Below are positions 1 through 8,351 of a stretch of DNA of 64,000 bases, in pieces. The stretch spans positions 1,674,001 through 1,738,000 of the forward strand of contig CAWAGV010000002.1 in NCBI GenBank assembly GCA_963781725.1. Direction: 5' to 3'. This stretch comes from BOG-931 sp963781725 (GTDB lineage Bacteria; Pseudomonadota; Alphaproteobacteria; Rhizobiales; Xanthobacteraceae). Every line of letters starts with the position of its first letter. Position 1 is the stretch's first letter. The notes below the pieces were generated by a model. The model did not search any database, had not been told where the DNA came from, and worked only from the letters and a program-made list of their open reading frames with translations. The position numbers were made by a program, and so were the translations under genes.

Positions 1-1050
1 AATGTCATCGGCGCCGGCCAGGTCAAGGCCGCGCTGATCCTGCCGCTGTCCGCCGGCGGCAATGCCGGCGTCGCCGGCCTGGCGATGCGCAACGCTGCCG
101 AAATGGCGCTAAGCGAATTCAACGGCGCCAACGTCCAGATCACGGTGTTCGACGACGCCGGCAATCCCGACAGCGCGCGGCAGGGCGCGCAACAGGCGCT
201 GGATCAGGGCGCCGAGATCGTTCTCGGCCCGCTGTTTGCGCAATCGGTCAGCACCGTCGGCCAGGTGGCGCGGGCCCGCAATATTCCGATGATCGCGTTT
301 TCGACCGACGCCAATGTCGCGGCAAGCGGCATTTATCTGCTGAGTTTCCTGCCGGAAACCGATGTCGAGCGCATCGTGCAATACACCTCTTCGGTCGGCC
401 GGCATTCCTATGCCGCGCTCATTCCCGACAATCCCTATGGCACCGTCGTCGAAGCCGCGTTCAAGCAGGCGGTGGCGCGCCGCAACGGCCAGATCGTGGC
501 GCTGGAGCGCTACCCGCACGACAAGGCGGGCATGGCCGGGCCGGTGCGCAACGTCGCGCAGGTCGCGTCGCGCGCCGAAGCCATCTTCATTCCCGATGGC
601 GGCGACGCGGTGCCGGACGTCGTGCAGGGCCTGATCGCGGACGGCGTCATCACCAAGCGCGTGCAACTGCTCGGCACCGGGCTGTGGGACGATCCGCGGA
701 TCAGTTCGGCGCCGGGGCTCGATGGCGGCTGGTACGCAGCGCCTGACGGCGCCGGCTTCCGCGCCTTCGCCGAGCGCTACCGCAGCCGCTACAAGCAGGA
801 GCCGGTCCGCACCGCGACCCTGGCCTATGACGCGGTGGCGCTGATCGCGGCGCTGGTGAAGACGCAAGGCACCCAGCGGTTCTCGCAGCAAGTGCTGACC
901 AACCCGTCGGGCTTCACCGGCATCGACGGCCTGTTCCGCTTCCGCCAGGACGGCACTAACGACCGCGGGCTCGCGGTTTTGCGGGTGACGGCAACCGGGA
1001 CCCAGGTGATATCGCCCTCGCCAAAGGCGTTTGGCGGCTCCGGAATATAA
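1..1050 (+). CDS. Penicillin-binding protein activator (LpoA-like) / periplasmic-binding-fold protein, 5' truncated
   Basis: The frame is open from the first base, so the start codon and any signal peptide lie outside the window; 349 codons are visible, ending in TAA. The visible N-terminal stretch (KAALILPLSAGG near residue 9) and the alternating alpha/beta pattern are those of the type I periplasmic-binding fold of Leu/Ile/Val-type receptors. In Rhizobiales this form is usually named penicillin-binding protein activator, a periplasmic protein thought to stimulate peptidoglycan synthases. An ordinary amino-acid ABC receptor is the main alternative, since both share the fold and no transporter genes are visible here. 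It converges on hemW, with about 260 bp between the two stop codons. Confidence 0.75.
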   Translation, partial: NVIGAGQVKAALILPLSAGGNAGVAGLAMRNAAEMALSEFNGANVQITVFDDAGNPDSARQGAQQALDQGAEIVLGPLFAQSVSTVGQVARARNIPMIAFSTDANVAASGIYLLSFLPETDVERIVQYTSSVGRHSYAALIPDNPYGTVVEAAFKQAVARRNGQIVALERYPHDKAGMAGPVRNVAQVASRAEAIFIPDGGDAVPDVVQGLIADGVITKRVQLLGTGLWDDPRISSAPGLDGGWYAAPDGAGFRAFAERYRSRYKQEPVRTATLAYDAVALIAALVKTQGTQRFSQQVLTNPSGFTGIDGLFRFRQDGTNDRGLAVLRVTATGTQVISPSPKAFGGSGI

Positions 1051-1060
1051 GCAAGCTTAT
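1047..1060. promoter_or_regulatory. Dyad ATAAGC-N2-GCTTAT, first copy
   Basis: A perfect 6-bp dyad with a 2-bp spacer overlaps the stop codon of the LpoA-like gene. A longer version of the same dyad lies at 1265-1284, just past the hemW stop codon. The two mark the ends of the convergent intergenic region. Their role (terminator part, protein site or repeat remnant) is not known. Confidence 0.4.
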
Positions 1061-1264
1061 TAATTTGAAAGCTGCAAAACGGGGCTTTTCGGCTCCGGGG
1101 TGTTGTCCGGTCTGAAATCGCGATCCGGCCTAGGCCGGCCGGCTGACGCTTTCCACCAAAGCCAATTTGGGGCAGGACGATTTTGCAGTGAGCGGGACGG
1201 CGTAGAATGCCTGGAATCAACCCGCGCTCATAGCACTATTGATTTCATTGAGAAAAACGGTCTA

Positions 1265-1284
1265 TTAATAAGCGAGCTTATTAA
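1265..1284. promoter_or_regulatory. Dyad TTAATAAGC-N2-GCTTATTAA, second copy
   Basis: This is a perfect 9-bp palindrome with a 2-bp spacer (GA), containing the same core as the dyad at 1047-1060. Both copies are followed on the + strand by a GGGCTTTT-type stretch, which suggests duplicated sequence around the core. No gene reads away from it, so a promoter operator is unlikely. A bidirectional terminator or a protein-binding repeat is possible. The 200 bp between the copies holds no gene that I can support. Confidence 0.4.
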
Positions 1285-1311
1285 ATAACAGGGCTTTTTC
1301 AGGGGGTTCGG

Positions 1312-2499
1312 CTACGCCGCGAGATCGGCGACGACCGCATCCAGCACCGGAAATCCGGCCAGTGTCACCCGCAACCGTCCATGATCCGTGGTCTCGATCA
1401 AGCCGTACCGGCGAAGATCGTCGATGCGAGCCGGGTCGATGCGCCGGCCGGAGATCGTTTCGTAGCGGTCGAGCGTGATGCCTTCGGCGAGCCGCAGCCC
1501 CATCAGCAGGTATTCGTCGCCGCGCTCTTCGCTGGTCAGGACATCGTCGGTGGTGACGCCGTTGCCGGCGGCCTCGACCCGCATCAGCCACGACTCCGGC
1601 CGCTTCTCGGTTGCGGTCGCATGGCGGTCGCCGTCGATGTCGATCCGGCCGTGCGCGCCTGGTCCGATGCCGGCATATTCCTGGCCGCGCCAGTACACCA
1701 GATTGTGCCGGCATTCGCCGCCCGGCCGGGCATGATTGGAGATCTCGTAAGCCGGCAGGCCGTGCCTGGCGCAAATCTCTAGCGTCGTGTCGTAGAGCGT
1801 GCGGGCGAGATCGTCGTTCGGCGTTTTCAGCTTGCCCGCCTTGTGCAGTGCCTCGTACGGCGTGTCGGCCTCGATGGTGAGCTGATAGAGCGACAGGTGC
1901 TCGCCGGCCTCGCCGAGCGCGCGGTTCAGCTCATCGGCCCATTGTTCCGGTTGCTGCCCCGGCCGCGCGTAGATCAGGTCGAACGAATAGCGGTCGAACG
2001 CCGCGCGGGCGACGCCGACGGCATCGAGCGCTTCGCGGGCCGTGTGCATCCGGCCGAGTTCGGCCAGCGCGCGGTCGTCGAGCGATTGCACACCGAGCGA
2101 CACGCGGTTGACGCCGGCCGCGCGATAGCCGCGAAACCGCGTCGCCTCGACGCTGGTTGGATTGGCCTCGAGCGTCACCTCGACGTCGGGCGCGACGGTC
2201 CAGTGCTGGCCGACGGCATCGAGCACGGCGCCGATCGTCGCCGGCTGCATCAAAGACGGCGTGCCGCCGCCGAAGAAAATCGTCGAGACCGTGCGCCCCG
2301 GCAGCCGCGCAGCCGTCGTCGCGATTTCAGTCGCAAAGGCGCGGGCAAATCGCGCTTCGTCGATCGGCTCGCGGCGGACGTGGCTGTTGAAGTCGCAGTA
2401 CGGGCATTTCGACAGGCAGAACGGCCAATGGATGTAGACGCCGAATGCCGCCGGTTCGCCGCCGGCCCGCGCGTCGTCAACCAAGGCAGGCCTCCGCAA
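1312..2499 (-). CDS. hemW: Radical SAM haem chaperone HemW (coproporphyrinogen III oxidase-like)
   Basis: The 395-residue product carries the radical-SAM cysteine motif CxxxCxxC at Cys28, Cys32 and Cys35 (CLSKCPYC), preceded by VYIHWPF and followed by FGGGTPSL, the usual HemN/HemW layout. The length is in the HemW range. Members bind haem and deliver it to respiratory proteins rather than oxidising coproporphyrinogen; this is family knowledge, not visible here. Its start lies 23 bp inside the 3' end of rdgB, so hemW is the last gene of an rph-rdgB-hemW unit, a common order in Rhizobiales. True HemN is the alternative name often given to such genes. Confidence 0.9.
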   Translation of the reverse strand: MRRPALVDDARAGGEPAAFGVYIHWPFCLSKCPYCDFNSHVRREPIDEARFARAFATEIATTAARLPGRTVSTIFFGGGTPSLMQPATIGAVLDAVGQHWTVAPDVEVTLEANPTSVEATRFRGYRAAGVNRVSLGVQSLDDRALAELGRMHTAREALDAVGVARAAFDRYSFDLIYARPGQQPEQWADELNRALGEAGEHLSLYQLTIEADTPYEALHKAGKLKTPNDDLARTLYDTTLEICARHGLPAYEISNHARPGGECRHNLVYWRGQEYAGIGPGAHGRIDIDGDRHATATEKRPESWLMRVEAAGNGVTTDDVLTSEERGDEYLLMGLRLAEGITLDRYETISGRRIDPARIDDLRRYGLIETTDHGRLRVTLAGFPVLDAVVADLAA

Positions 2500-3112
2500 G
2501 CTTCATGAAAGCGCGGGCCCGATGGGACAGCCCTTTGCCGCACGGCGGCAGGCCATGTTTTTCCTCGCTCGGCATCTCGCCGAAGGTGCGGTCGTGGCCG
2601 TCCGGCAGGAACATGGGATCATAGCCAAAGCCCTTGTCGCCGCGCGGCGGCCAGACCAGCGTGCCGGTGACGCGCGCTTCGAAGTCCTCACGATGCCCGT
2701 CGGGCCACGCGACGCAAAGCGCCGAGACAAAGCTTGCTTTACGCTGTTCCGGCGTGTTGGCGCCGATTTCCCGCAGTTTGTGGTCGATCGTCTGCATCGC
2801 GAAGTGGAAATCTTTCTTCGGGCCGGCCCAGCGCGCCGAATAGATGCCAGGCTCGCCGTTGAGCGCATCGACGGCTAACCCTGAGTCGTCGGCGAAAGCC
2901 GGCAAGCCGGTCGCTTTTGCCGCCGCTTCGGCCTTGATCCGGGCGTTGTCGCGAAACGTCGTTCCGCTCTCGTCGGGCTCGGGCAGTCCAAGCTCACCCG
3001 CTGATATGGCGTCGATACCGTAGGGCGCCAGCAGCTCCCGCATTTCGGCGAGCTTGCCGGGATTATGCGTCGCGATCACAAGCCGGCCGGTGATGCGGCG
3101 GTGCGCGCTCAC
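2477..3112 (-). CDS. rdgB: XTP/dITP pyrophosphatase (RdgB/HAM1)
   Basis: This 211-residue protein removes non-canonical purine nucleotides (ITP, dITP, XTP) from the pool as monophosphates. It has the N-terminal nucleotide-binding THNPGK motif (residues 15-20), FADDSGL near residue 75 and a C-terminal EEKHGLPP...LSHRARAF stretch. The start chosen is a GTG at 3112: the bases GTGA are shared with the rph stop codon, a 4-base overlap that implies translational coupling. No ATG gives the full N-terminal motif, so a longer or shorter frame would be wrong. Its 3' end overlaps hemW. Confidence 0.92.
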   Translation of the reverse strand: MSAHRRITGRLVIATHNPGKLAEMRELLAPYGIDAISAGELGLPEPDESGTTFRDNARIKAEAAAKATGLPAFADDSGLAVDALNGEPGIYSARWAGPKKDFHFAMQTIDHKLREIGANTPEQRKASFVSALCVAWPDGHREDFEARVTGTLVWPPRGDKGFGYDPMFLPDGHDRTFGEMPSEEKHGLPPCGKGLSHRARAFMKLAEACLG

Positions 3113-3822
3113 ATCACCGCCATCTTTTGCAGGTCGACCAGCTTGGCGACGCCTTTTTTCGCCAGCGCCAAGAGGGTGGTGAATTCGGTTTCGGAGAACG
3201 GTGTCTTCTCCGCAGTGGCCTGGATCTCGACGATGTTGCCGTTGCCGGTCAGCACGAAATTGGCGTCGGTCTCGGCCTGCGAGTTTTCCGCGTAATCGAG
3301 ATCGAGCACGGCCACGCCGCCGAACACGCCACAGGAAATGGCGGCGATGTGGTCGCGCAACACGCTCATCTCCACCATGTCGCGGGTCTTCATCCAGGCC
3401 AGGCAATCGTAAAGCGCGATCCAAGCCCCGGTGATCGAAGCGGTGCGGGTGCCGCCGTCGGCCTGGATCACGTCGCAGTCGATGGTGATCTGGCGTTCGC
3501 CGAGCGCCTTGAGATCGACGACCGAGCGCAGGCTGCGCCCGATCAGCCGCTGGATCTCGACGGTGCGCCCGCTCTGCTTGCCGGCGGAGGCCTCGCGGCG
3601 CGTCCGCTCCAGCGTGGCGCGCGGCAGCATGCCGTATTCGGCGGTGATCCAGCCGCGGCCTTGACCCTTGAGCCAGGGCGGCAGGCGATCTTCCAGCGTC
3701 GCGGTCACCAGCACATGAGTTTCGCCAAATTTTACGAAACATGAGCCTTCGGCAAATTTCACCACGCCGCGTTCGAGCGATACCGGGCGCAAATCGTCGG
3801 GCTGTCGGCGGCTCGGCCGCAT
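3109..3822 (-). CDS. rph: Ribonuclease PH
   Basis: The 237-residue product begins MRPSRRQPDDLRPV, the classic RNase PH start, and contains the phosphate-dependent exoribonuclease core (ERGVVKFAEGSCFVKFGETHV, then ITIDCDVIQADGGTRTASITG). It trims 3' ends of tRNA precursors using phosphate. An in-frame ATG 84 bp upstream (3906) exists, but the start at 3822 has a clear GAGGAG ribosome-binding site 6 bases away and gives the family's normal length. It is the first gene of the coupled rph-rdgB-hemW set. The upstream region runs straight into the palindromic repeats at 3871-4036. Confidence 0.95.
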   Translation of the reverse strand: MRPSRRQPDDLRPVSLERGVVKFAEGSCFVKFGETHVLVTATLEDRLPPWLKGQGRGWITAEYGMLPRATLERTRREASAGKQSGRTVEIQRLIGRSLRSVVDLKALGERQITIDCDVIQADGGTRTASITGAWIALYDCLAWMKTRDMVEMSVLRDHIAAISCGVFGGVAVLDLDYAENSQAETDANFVLTGNGNIVEIQATAEKTPFSETEFTTLLALAKKGVAKLVDLQKMAVM

Positions 3823-3870
3823 GCAAATCTCCTCGCGGTCAACCACGGGCCGCGGCACGCTTTTAGGCGC

Positions 3871-3950
3871 GCTAGCGGAGCGGATTTGACATTCGCTATC
3901 CGCCATCCGCCAGTTCGTGAAGCGAATGTCAAATCCAAAGCTCCGCTAGC
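3871..3950. repeat. Imperfect hairpin repeat, copy A
   Basis: The left arm (3871-3897) and right arm (3921-3950) are reverse complements except for 3 extra bases in the right arm after the first 11 bases of the stem. The outer ends read GCTAGCGGAGC and the inner ends ATTTGACATTCGCT. It lies between the divergent genes rph and the MmgE/PrpD gene and resembles short dispersed palindromes common in Bradyrhizobium-like genomes (recollection, not checked). Confidence 0.75.
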
Positions 3951-3962
3951 CAAATATACTTG

Positions 3963-4036
3963 CTAGTGGTTCTCTGATTCAAACATTCGCACGACGGCTC
4001 CGCAATGGGATGCGAATGTTTGAATCGAACCACTAG
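3963..4036. repeat. Imperfect hairpin repeat, copy B
   Basis: The left arm (3963-3991) and right arm (4011-4036) pair except for 3 extra bases (TCT) in the left arm. The stem starts CTAGTGGTTC and ends AAACATTCGCA. It follows copy A by 12 bp and shares the frame CTAG-N-GG ... GATT ... ACATTCGC, so the two hairpins look like diverged members of one family. The remaining gap to the next start codon shows only a GGGAGG ribosome-binding site at 4091-4096. Confidence 0.75.
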
Positions 4037-4101
4037 TATGGGGGCTACAAGGGCAATGCCGGAGCAGCTACGCTGCGGCTTGCCGATGGCGGGAGGCTTA
4101 A

Positions 4102-5478
4102 ATGGCGGTGGAACCGACCCAAGCGCTTGCACAATTCGTTTCCGCATTGCGGTATGAGGACCTTCCGCAACGCGTGCGCGACCACTGCAAGAATTTGCTG
4201 CTCGATGCGCTGGCCTGCGCGGTGTCCGGCCGCCTTGGCGAAGAGACCGGACAGGTAGCCGCCTTCGCGGCGGCGCTGGCGCAATCGCGGGAATCCAGCG
4301 TGATCGGCAGCGAACCGCTGTCGCTCGCCGGCGCGACGCTGCTCAACGCCTATCTCGTCACCGCCACGACAATGTGCGACGCGCACCGCGAGACGATGAC
4401 CCATGTCACGCCGGAAGTTGTGCCGCCGGCGCTCGCCATCGCCGAACGTGACGACTTGAATGGCCGTGCGCTGCTCACCGCGCTCGCCGCCGGTTGCGAG
4501 GTGACGACGCGGATTGGCATCGGCACCGACTATCCGAAATTCCGCGCGCGCGGCTGGCACGGTCCCGGAATCTTCGGGCCGTTCGGCTCGGCGGCCGCGG
4601 TCGGCTCGCTCTTGAAATTCGACGCCGACACCATGGCGCGCACGTTCGGCCTTGCCGGCAGCCAGGCCGCCGGCACGTTTGCGGCGTGGGGCACGCCGAC
4701 GGTGAAATTCCATCAGTGCCGGGGTGCGTTGTCGGGATTGATGGCGGCGCTGCTGGCGCAGCAGCAATTCGTCGCGACGCGCGAATTCCTGACCGCAAAA
4801 GATGGCGGCCTCTACAACACGTATGTCGAAGGCGGCAAGCCCGAGGCGGTGACGGCCGATCTCGGCGCGCGCTGGGAGCTCGAACAGATCGCGATGCGGC
4901 TGTGGCCGTCGGCGACACTGATCCAGGGCATGAACACGGCGCTGTTCGAGATCCTCGACAAACAGAAAATCGATGCCGGGCAAATTGGCAAAGTGCGCAT
5001 CGGCATGAGCAAGCCGGCGTTCGACATGCATGGCGGCTTCAACACCTACAAGGCGAAGTTCGAGGCGCTGTTGTCGGCGCACTATACCGCCGCGGTGATC
5101 CTGCATGACCGCGCGCTCACGCTGGCGCAGTTCGAACCGAAGCGGTACGACGATCCGAAGCTGCGGCGTTTTGCAGCCGAGCAGGTCGAGGTTCGTGCCG
5201 ATAGTTCGGTCAGCGGTTCGCAAGCCGCGGTCGATATCGAGATGGCCGATGGCCGGACGGTTTCCGCCCGTTGCCAACATCCGCTGGGCTCGTTCGAGAA
5301 TCCGCTGTCCCGCGCCCAGATTGAGCAAAAATTCCGCAGCTATGCGAAGGATTTTCTCCCTGATAATCACGTTACCGCGGTGATCGGTGCGGTGGACCGC
5401 CTCGAGGACTTCGGCTCGATCCGCCGCCTGATGGATTTGCTGCGCACATCGCCGCGGGCAATGGCGGCCGCGGAGTGA
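4102..5478 (+). CDS. MmgE/PrpD family protein
   Basis: This 458-residue protein is collinear with the MmgE/PrpD family (2-methylcitrate dehydratase, iminodisuccinate epimerase, cis-aconitate decarboxylase). Recognisable are the N-terminal all-helical part with LLDALACAVSG near residue 35, the segment TMCDAHRETMTHVTPEVVPPAL near residue 95, and RGWHGPGIFGPFGSAAA near residue 150, where the family has its substrate pocket. The start has GGGAGG 5 bases upstream. No propionate or citrate genes flank it, so the substrate cannot be assigned. hrcA starts 15 bp downstream, so the two may share a transcript by accident of position. Confidence 0.85.
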   Translation: MAVEPTQALAQFVSALRYEDLPQRVRDHCKNLLLDALACAVSGRLGEETGQVAAFAAALAQSRESSVIGSEPLSLAGATLLNAYLVTATTMCDAHRETMTHVTPEVVPPALAIAERDDLNGRALLTALAAGCEVTTRIGIGTDYPKFRARGWHGPGIFGPFGSAAAVGSLLKFDADTMARTFGLAGSQAAGTFAAWGTPTVKFHQCRGALSGLMAALLAQQQFVATREFLTAKDGGLYNTYVEGGKPEAVTADLGARWELEQIAMRLWPSATLIQGMNTALFEILDKQKIDAGQIGKVRIGMSKPAFDMHGGFNTYKAKFEALLSAHYTAAVILHDRALTLAQFEPKRYDDPKLRRFAAEQVEVRADSSVSGSQAAVDIEMADGRTVSARCQHPLGSFENPLSRAQIEQKFRSYAKDFLPDNHVTAVIGAVDRLEDFGSIRRLMDLLRTSPRAMAAAE

Positions 5479-5493
5479 TATATTAGGGCGGTC

Positions 5494-6579
5494 ATGGCCA
5501 GCCACGACGTTCCCATCGGCGTCAACCAGATCGGGCTCGCGCAGCTCAACGAGCGCTCGCGCGAGATTTTCCGTCAGGTCGTCGAGAGCTATCTCGCGAC
5601 CGGCGAACCGGTCGGCTCGCGCAACCTCTCGCGCATCATTCCGATGACGCTGTCGCCGGCATCGGTGCGCAACGTGATGTCGGACCTGGAGCAGCTCGGG
5701 CTGGTCTATGCGCCGCATACCTCGGCAGGCCGGCTGCCGACCGAGAAGGGGCTGCGTTTCTTCGTCGATGCCCTGATGCAGATCGGTGATCTCACCGAGA
5801 ATGATCGCCGCGCCATCGAGGCGCAGGTCGCGGCGTCTGGCCAAGCGAAATCCGTCGAAAACGTCTTGACCGAAGCTTCCGGGCTCTTGTCGGGCCTGGC
5901 CCGCGCCGCCGGCGTCGTCGTCACCGCCAAGACCGACGTGCTGCTCAAGCACGTTGAGTTCGTGCGGCTCGAACCCGAGCGCGCCCTGGTCGTGCTGGTG
6001 GCTGAGGACGGGCAGGTCGAAAACCGCGTCCTGCATATTCCGGTCGGCTTGCCGACCTCGGCGCTGACCGAAGCGTCGAACTTTCTCAACGCCCACATCC
6101 GCGGCAAGACGCTGGCCGAGGCGCGCGCCGAGCTGGAGCACGCCTTGATCGAACGGCAGGCCCAACTCGACGGCCTGACGCAAAAACTGGTGGCGGACGG
6201 CCTGGCAAGCTGGTCCGGCGGCGCCAGCGACGAACGCCGGCTGATCGTGCGCGGTCAGGCGCACCTGCTCGAAGACCTTAAGGCGCTCGCCGATCTCGAG
6301 CGGGTGCGACTATTGTTCGACGATCTGGAAACCCGCCGCGAAGTGATCGACCTGCTGGGGCGGGCGGACCGGGCCGAAGGCGTGCGGATTTTCATAGGTT
6401 CCGAGAACAAGCTGTTCTCGCTGTCCGGCTCCTCGACCATCGTCGCCCCGTACCACGACGCAACCGGCCGGATCGTCGGGGTCCTCGGCGTGATCGGCCC
6501 GACCCGGCTCAACTACGCCCGGGTCATTCCCATGGTGGATTACACCGCCAAAGTGGTCAGCAAGCTCTTAGGCGGGTGA
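5494..6579 (+). CDS. hrcA: Heat-inducible transcriptional repressor HrcA
   Basis: The 361-residue product has an N-terminal winged helix (LNERSREIFRQVVESYLATGEPVGSR, then SPASVRNVMSDLEQLGL, residues about 14-65) followed by a GAF-like domain and an inserted dimerising domain. HrcA represses chaperone genes by binding the CIRCE inverted repeat, and needs GroEL for activity. No CIRCE sequence (TTAGCACTC-N9-GAGTGCTAA) was found in this window, so its targets, probably groESL, lie elsewhere. It is followed by grpE, the usual partner order. Confidence 0.95.
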   Translation: MASHDVPIGVNQIGLAQLNERSREIFRQVVESYLATGEPVGSRNLSRIIPMTLSPASVRNVMSDLEQLGLVYAPHTSAGRLPTEKGLRFFVDALMQIGDLTENDRRAIEAQVAASGQAKSVENVLTEASGLLSGLARAAGVVVTAKTDVLLKHVEFVRLEPERALVVLVAEDGQVENRVLHIPVGLPTSALTEASNFLNAHIRGKTLAEARAELEHALIERQAQLDGLTQKLVADGLASWSGGASDERRLIVRGQAHLLEDLKALADLERVRLLFDDLETRREVIDLLGRADRAEGVRIFIGSENKLFSLSGSSTIVAPYHDATGRIVGVLGVIGPTRLNYARVIPMVDYTAKVVSKLLGG

Positions 6580-6740
6580 TCCGGCGGAGGTCCGCGGCAG
6601 GTTCGCGCTTGATTTTTAAGGCTTGAACCCTGATATCCGGGACGAATTGAATTGCGCGCATAATCCAGCTGGAAAACCGGAACCCCGGATCAAGTCCAAC
6701 GGTGGGCTTTAGGATCATGCGCAAAAGAACGGGAAAAACC

Positions 6741-7361
6741 ATGACGGAGCAGACCGCTCGCGCTGAGGACGAAGCGGCCGAAAAGCCGGAGACTTCGAAG
6801 CCGGAGACTTCGGCTGCGGCGCCGCAACCGGTGCCATCGACCGCGCTTGAGCGCGAGCATGCCGAGATGAAGGATCGGGTACTGCGCACGCTCGCCGAGA
6901 TGGAGAACTTGCGCAAGCGCACCGATCGCGAAGTTGCCGACGCGCGGCTCTACGGCGCCTCGTCGTTTGCCCGCGATGTGCTGGCGGTCGCCGACAATAT
7001 GCGCCGCGCGCTCGAGGCGGTGCCGCCGGAGGCGCGCGCCAATGCGGAAGCCGGCATGAAATCGCTGGTCGAGGGCGTCGAACTGACCGAGCGCGAACTG
7101 CTCAAGGCGCTGGAGAAGAACGGTGTCCGCCAGTTCAATCCGCAGGGCGAGAAATTCGATCCGAACGTCCATCAGGCCATGTACGAAGTGCCCGATGCTT
7201 CGGTCCCGGCCGGCAGCGTCGTCCAGGTGGTGCAGCCGGGCTACATGATCGGCGAACGGGTGTTGCGGCCGGCTCTGGTCGGCGTGTCGAAGGGCGGCCC
7301 GAAAGTTGCGCCCACGACAGCATCGAACAACGACAACCGGGAAGCGGCGTCAGGCTCCTGA
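6741..7361 (+). CDS. grpE: Nucleotide exchange factor GrpE
   Basis: GrpE drives ADP release from DnaK. The protein (206 residues from the chosen start) has an acidic, low-complexity N-terminus with a repeated KPETS unit, a long helix (LRTLAEMENLRKRTDREV) and the conserved C-terminal beta domain with FDPNVHQAMYEVP and VVQPGYMIGERVLRPALV. Three in-frame starts exist (6702 GTG, 6717 ATG, 6741 ATG); 6741 is preferred because of the GGGA 7 bases upstream and the normal N-terminal length. A weak heat-shock-like promoter (CTTG at 6608-6611, CCTGATAT at 6629-6636) precedes it. Confidence 0.93.
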   Translation: MTEQTARAEDEAAEKPETSKPETSAAAPQPVPSTALEREHAEMKDRVLRTLAEMENLRKRTDREVADARLYGASSFARDVLAVADNMRRALEAVPPEARANAEAGMKSLVEGVELTERELLKALEKNGVRQFNPQGEKFDPNVHQAMYEVPDASVPAGSVVQVVQPGYMIGERVLRPALVGVSKGGPKVAPTTASNNDNREAASGS

Positions 7362-7385
7362 CGCGGCGCTTCACTTCAGGTCAAT

Positions 7386-8351
7386 TCACTTCAGGTCGAT
7401 ACTGTCGCGCACCGTCCGCAGACGGCTCTGGGCGTCGACCCATTTGTCGGCCGGCGCCATGGCGATCATCTGCATGAAAGCGCCGCCGCCGAAGCGCAGC
7501 CACTGCGCCACCATGATGGCGGTGTGGGTGCGCGCATCGACAGCCTGAGCGACGGTCTGGTAGCCCGGCTGGTTGTTGATCCGCAGCGGTTCGGAAATCG
7601 AGACTTTGACGTTCTCGATGCCGATGATCTGGCTGAACGCAACGCGGGCAAATTCGGCGCGGTCGTCGGGCTCTTTGGGGCCGCCGGGAAATACGCCGAT
7701 GAACAGGTGAGCCTGGAAGTCATTTGGATTTGCCGTGTCGGGCGGATCGCCGATCAGCGCGGCGCGGCCGACCAGCACGTTCTGAACGTGGAAACCGGAG
7801 AGATCGCCGATCGTGAACGGCAGCACGGCGAGCTTTTCAGCGTCCGGGACGGTTTCCCTGACGGTGAGCGTCAGCAGCGCGGCACGGATCGCTGCGTCGG
7901 TGTAAGCGGTTTCCTTTTCGGGCACTTGCGCATTGACCAGCGCGGTGACGCTCTTCGCTTGGCCGATCATCAGCCACTTGCGATAGTTCTTCTTGTCGGC
8001 CTGCGCCTTTCCCGTCACCAGCGCGGCGGTGCCGAAGCTCAGCGGAATGTCCTCGCGCTTATCGACCGTGATGCCTGCTTTTTTCAGGACATCGGCATCG
8101 AGGCCTTTTTTGAGATCCGCATAAACCGCGGGAGCCTGCGCCGCGAGCAGGATGACGGAGTCCTTGCCGGAATCTTCAAAGCCTGGAAATGACGTGCTGA
8201 TCGCCATTCCATCAGGCGGAACGAGCCCGATGACCGACGCCATCGGAAAGATCGGATCGGCGGCGTAGAGCGGCTGCGCAGCAACAAACAGCGCCGCGGC
8301 CGCTACCGGTAGCGCGGTCAAAAACCTGTGGGCTTTGCCAATGGGCTTCAT
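7386..8351 (-). CDS. Conserved exported protein of unknown function
   Basis: The 321-residue product begins with a signal peptide (positively charged start, hydrophobic stretch at about 12-25, likely cleavage near LYAAD at residue 30). The mature part shows no catalytic motif that I recognise; it is acidic-neutral and likely periplasmic. Its ATG overlaps the alkB stop codon as ATGA (4 bases), so it is translationally coupled behind alkB on the minus strand, converging on grpE with a 24-bp gap. Whether that pairing has a functional meaning is unknown. Confidence 0.6.
   Translation of the reverse strand: MKPIGKAHRFLTALPVAAAALFVAAQPLYAADPIFPMASVIGLVPPDGMAISTSFPGFEDSGKDSVILLAAQAPAVYADLKKGLDADVLKKAGITVDKREDIPLSFGTAALVTGKAQADKKNYRKWLMIGQAKSVTALVNAQVPEKETAYTDAAIRAALLTLTVRETVPDAEKLAVLPFTIGDLSGFHVQNVLVGRAALIGDPPDTANPNDFQAHLFIGVFPGGPKEPDDRAEFARVAFSQIIGIENVKVSISEPLRINNQPGYQTVAQAVDARTHTAIMVAQWLRFGGGAFMQMIAMAPADKWVDAQSRLRTVRDSIDLK

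Noticed and set aside
4045..6264. Very long minus-strand open frame opposite the MmgE/PrpD and hrcA genes
   Set aside because: It is Arg/His/Leu-rich low-complexity translation typical of antisense frames in GC-rich DNA and has no family features, while both + strand genes are clear. The same applies to frames at 10068-12119, 12516-14708, 33237-35471, 37168-39486 and 54789-57395.
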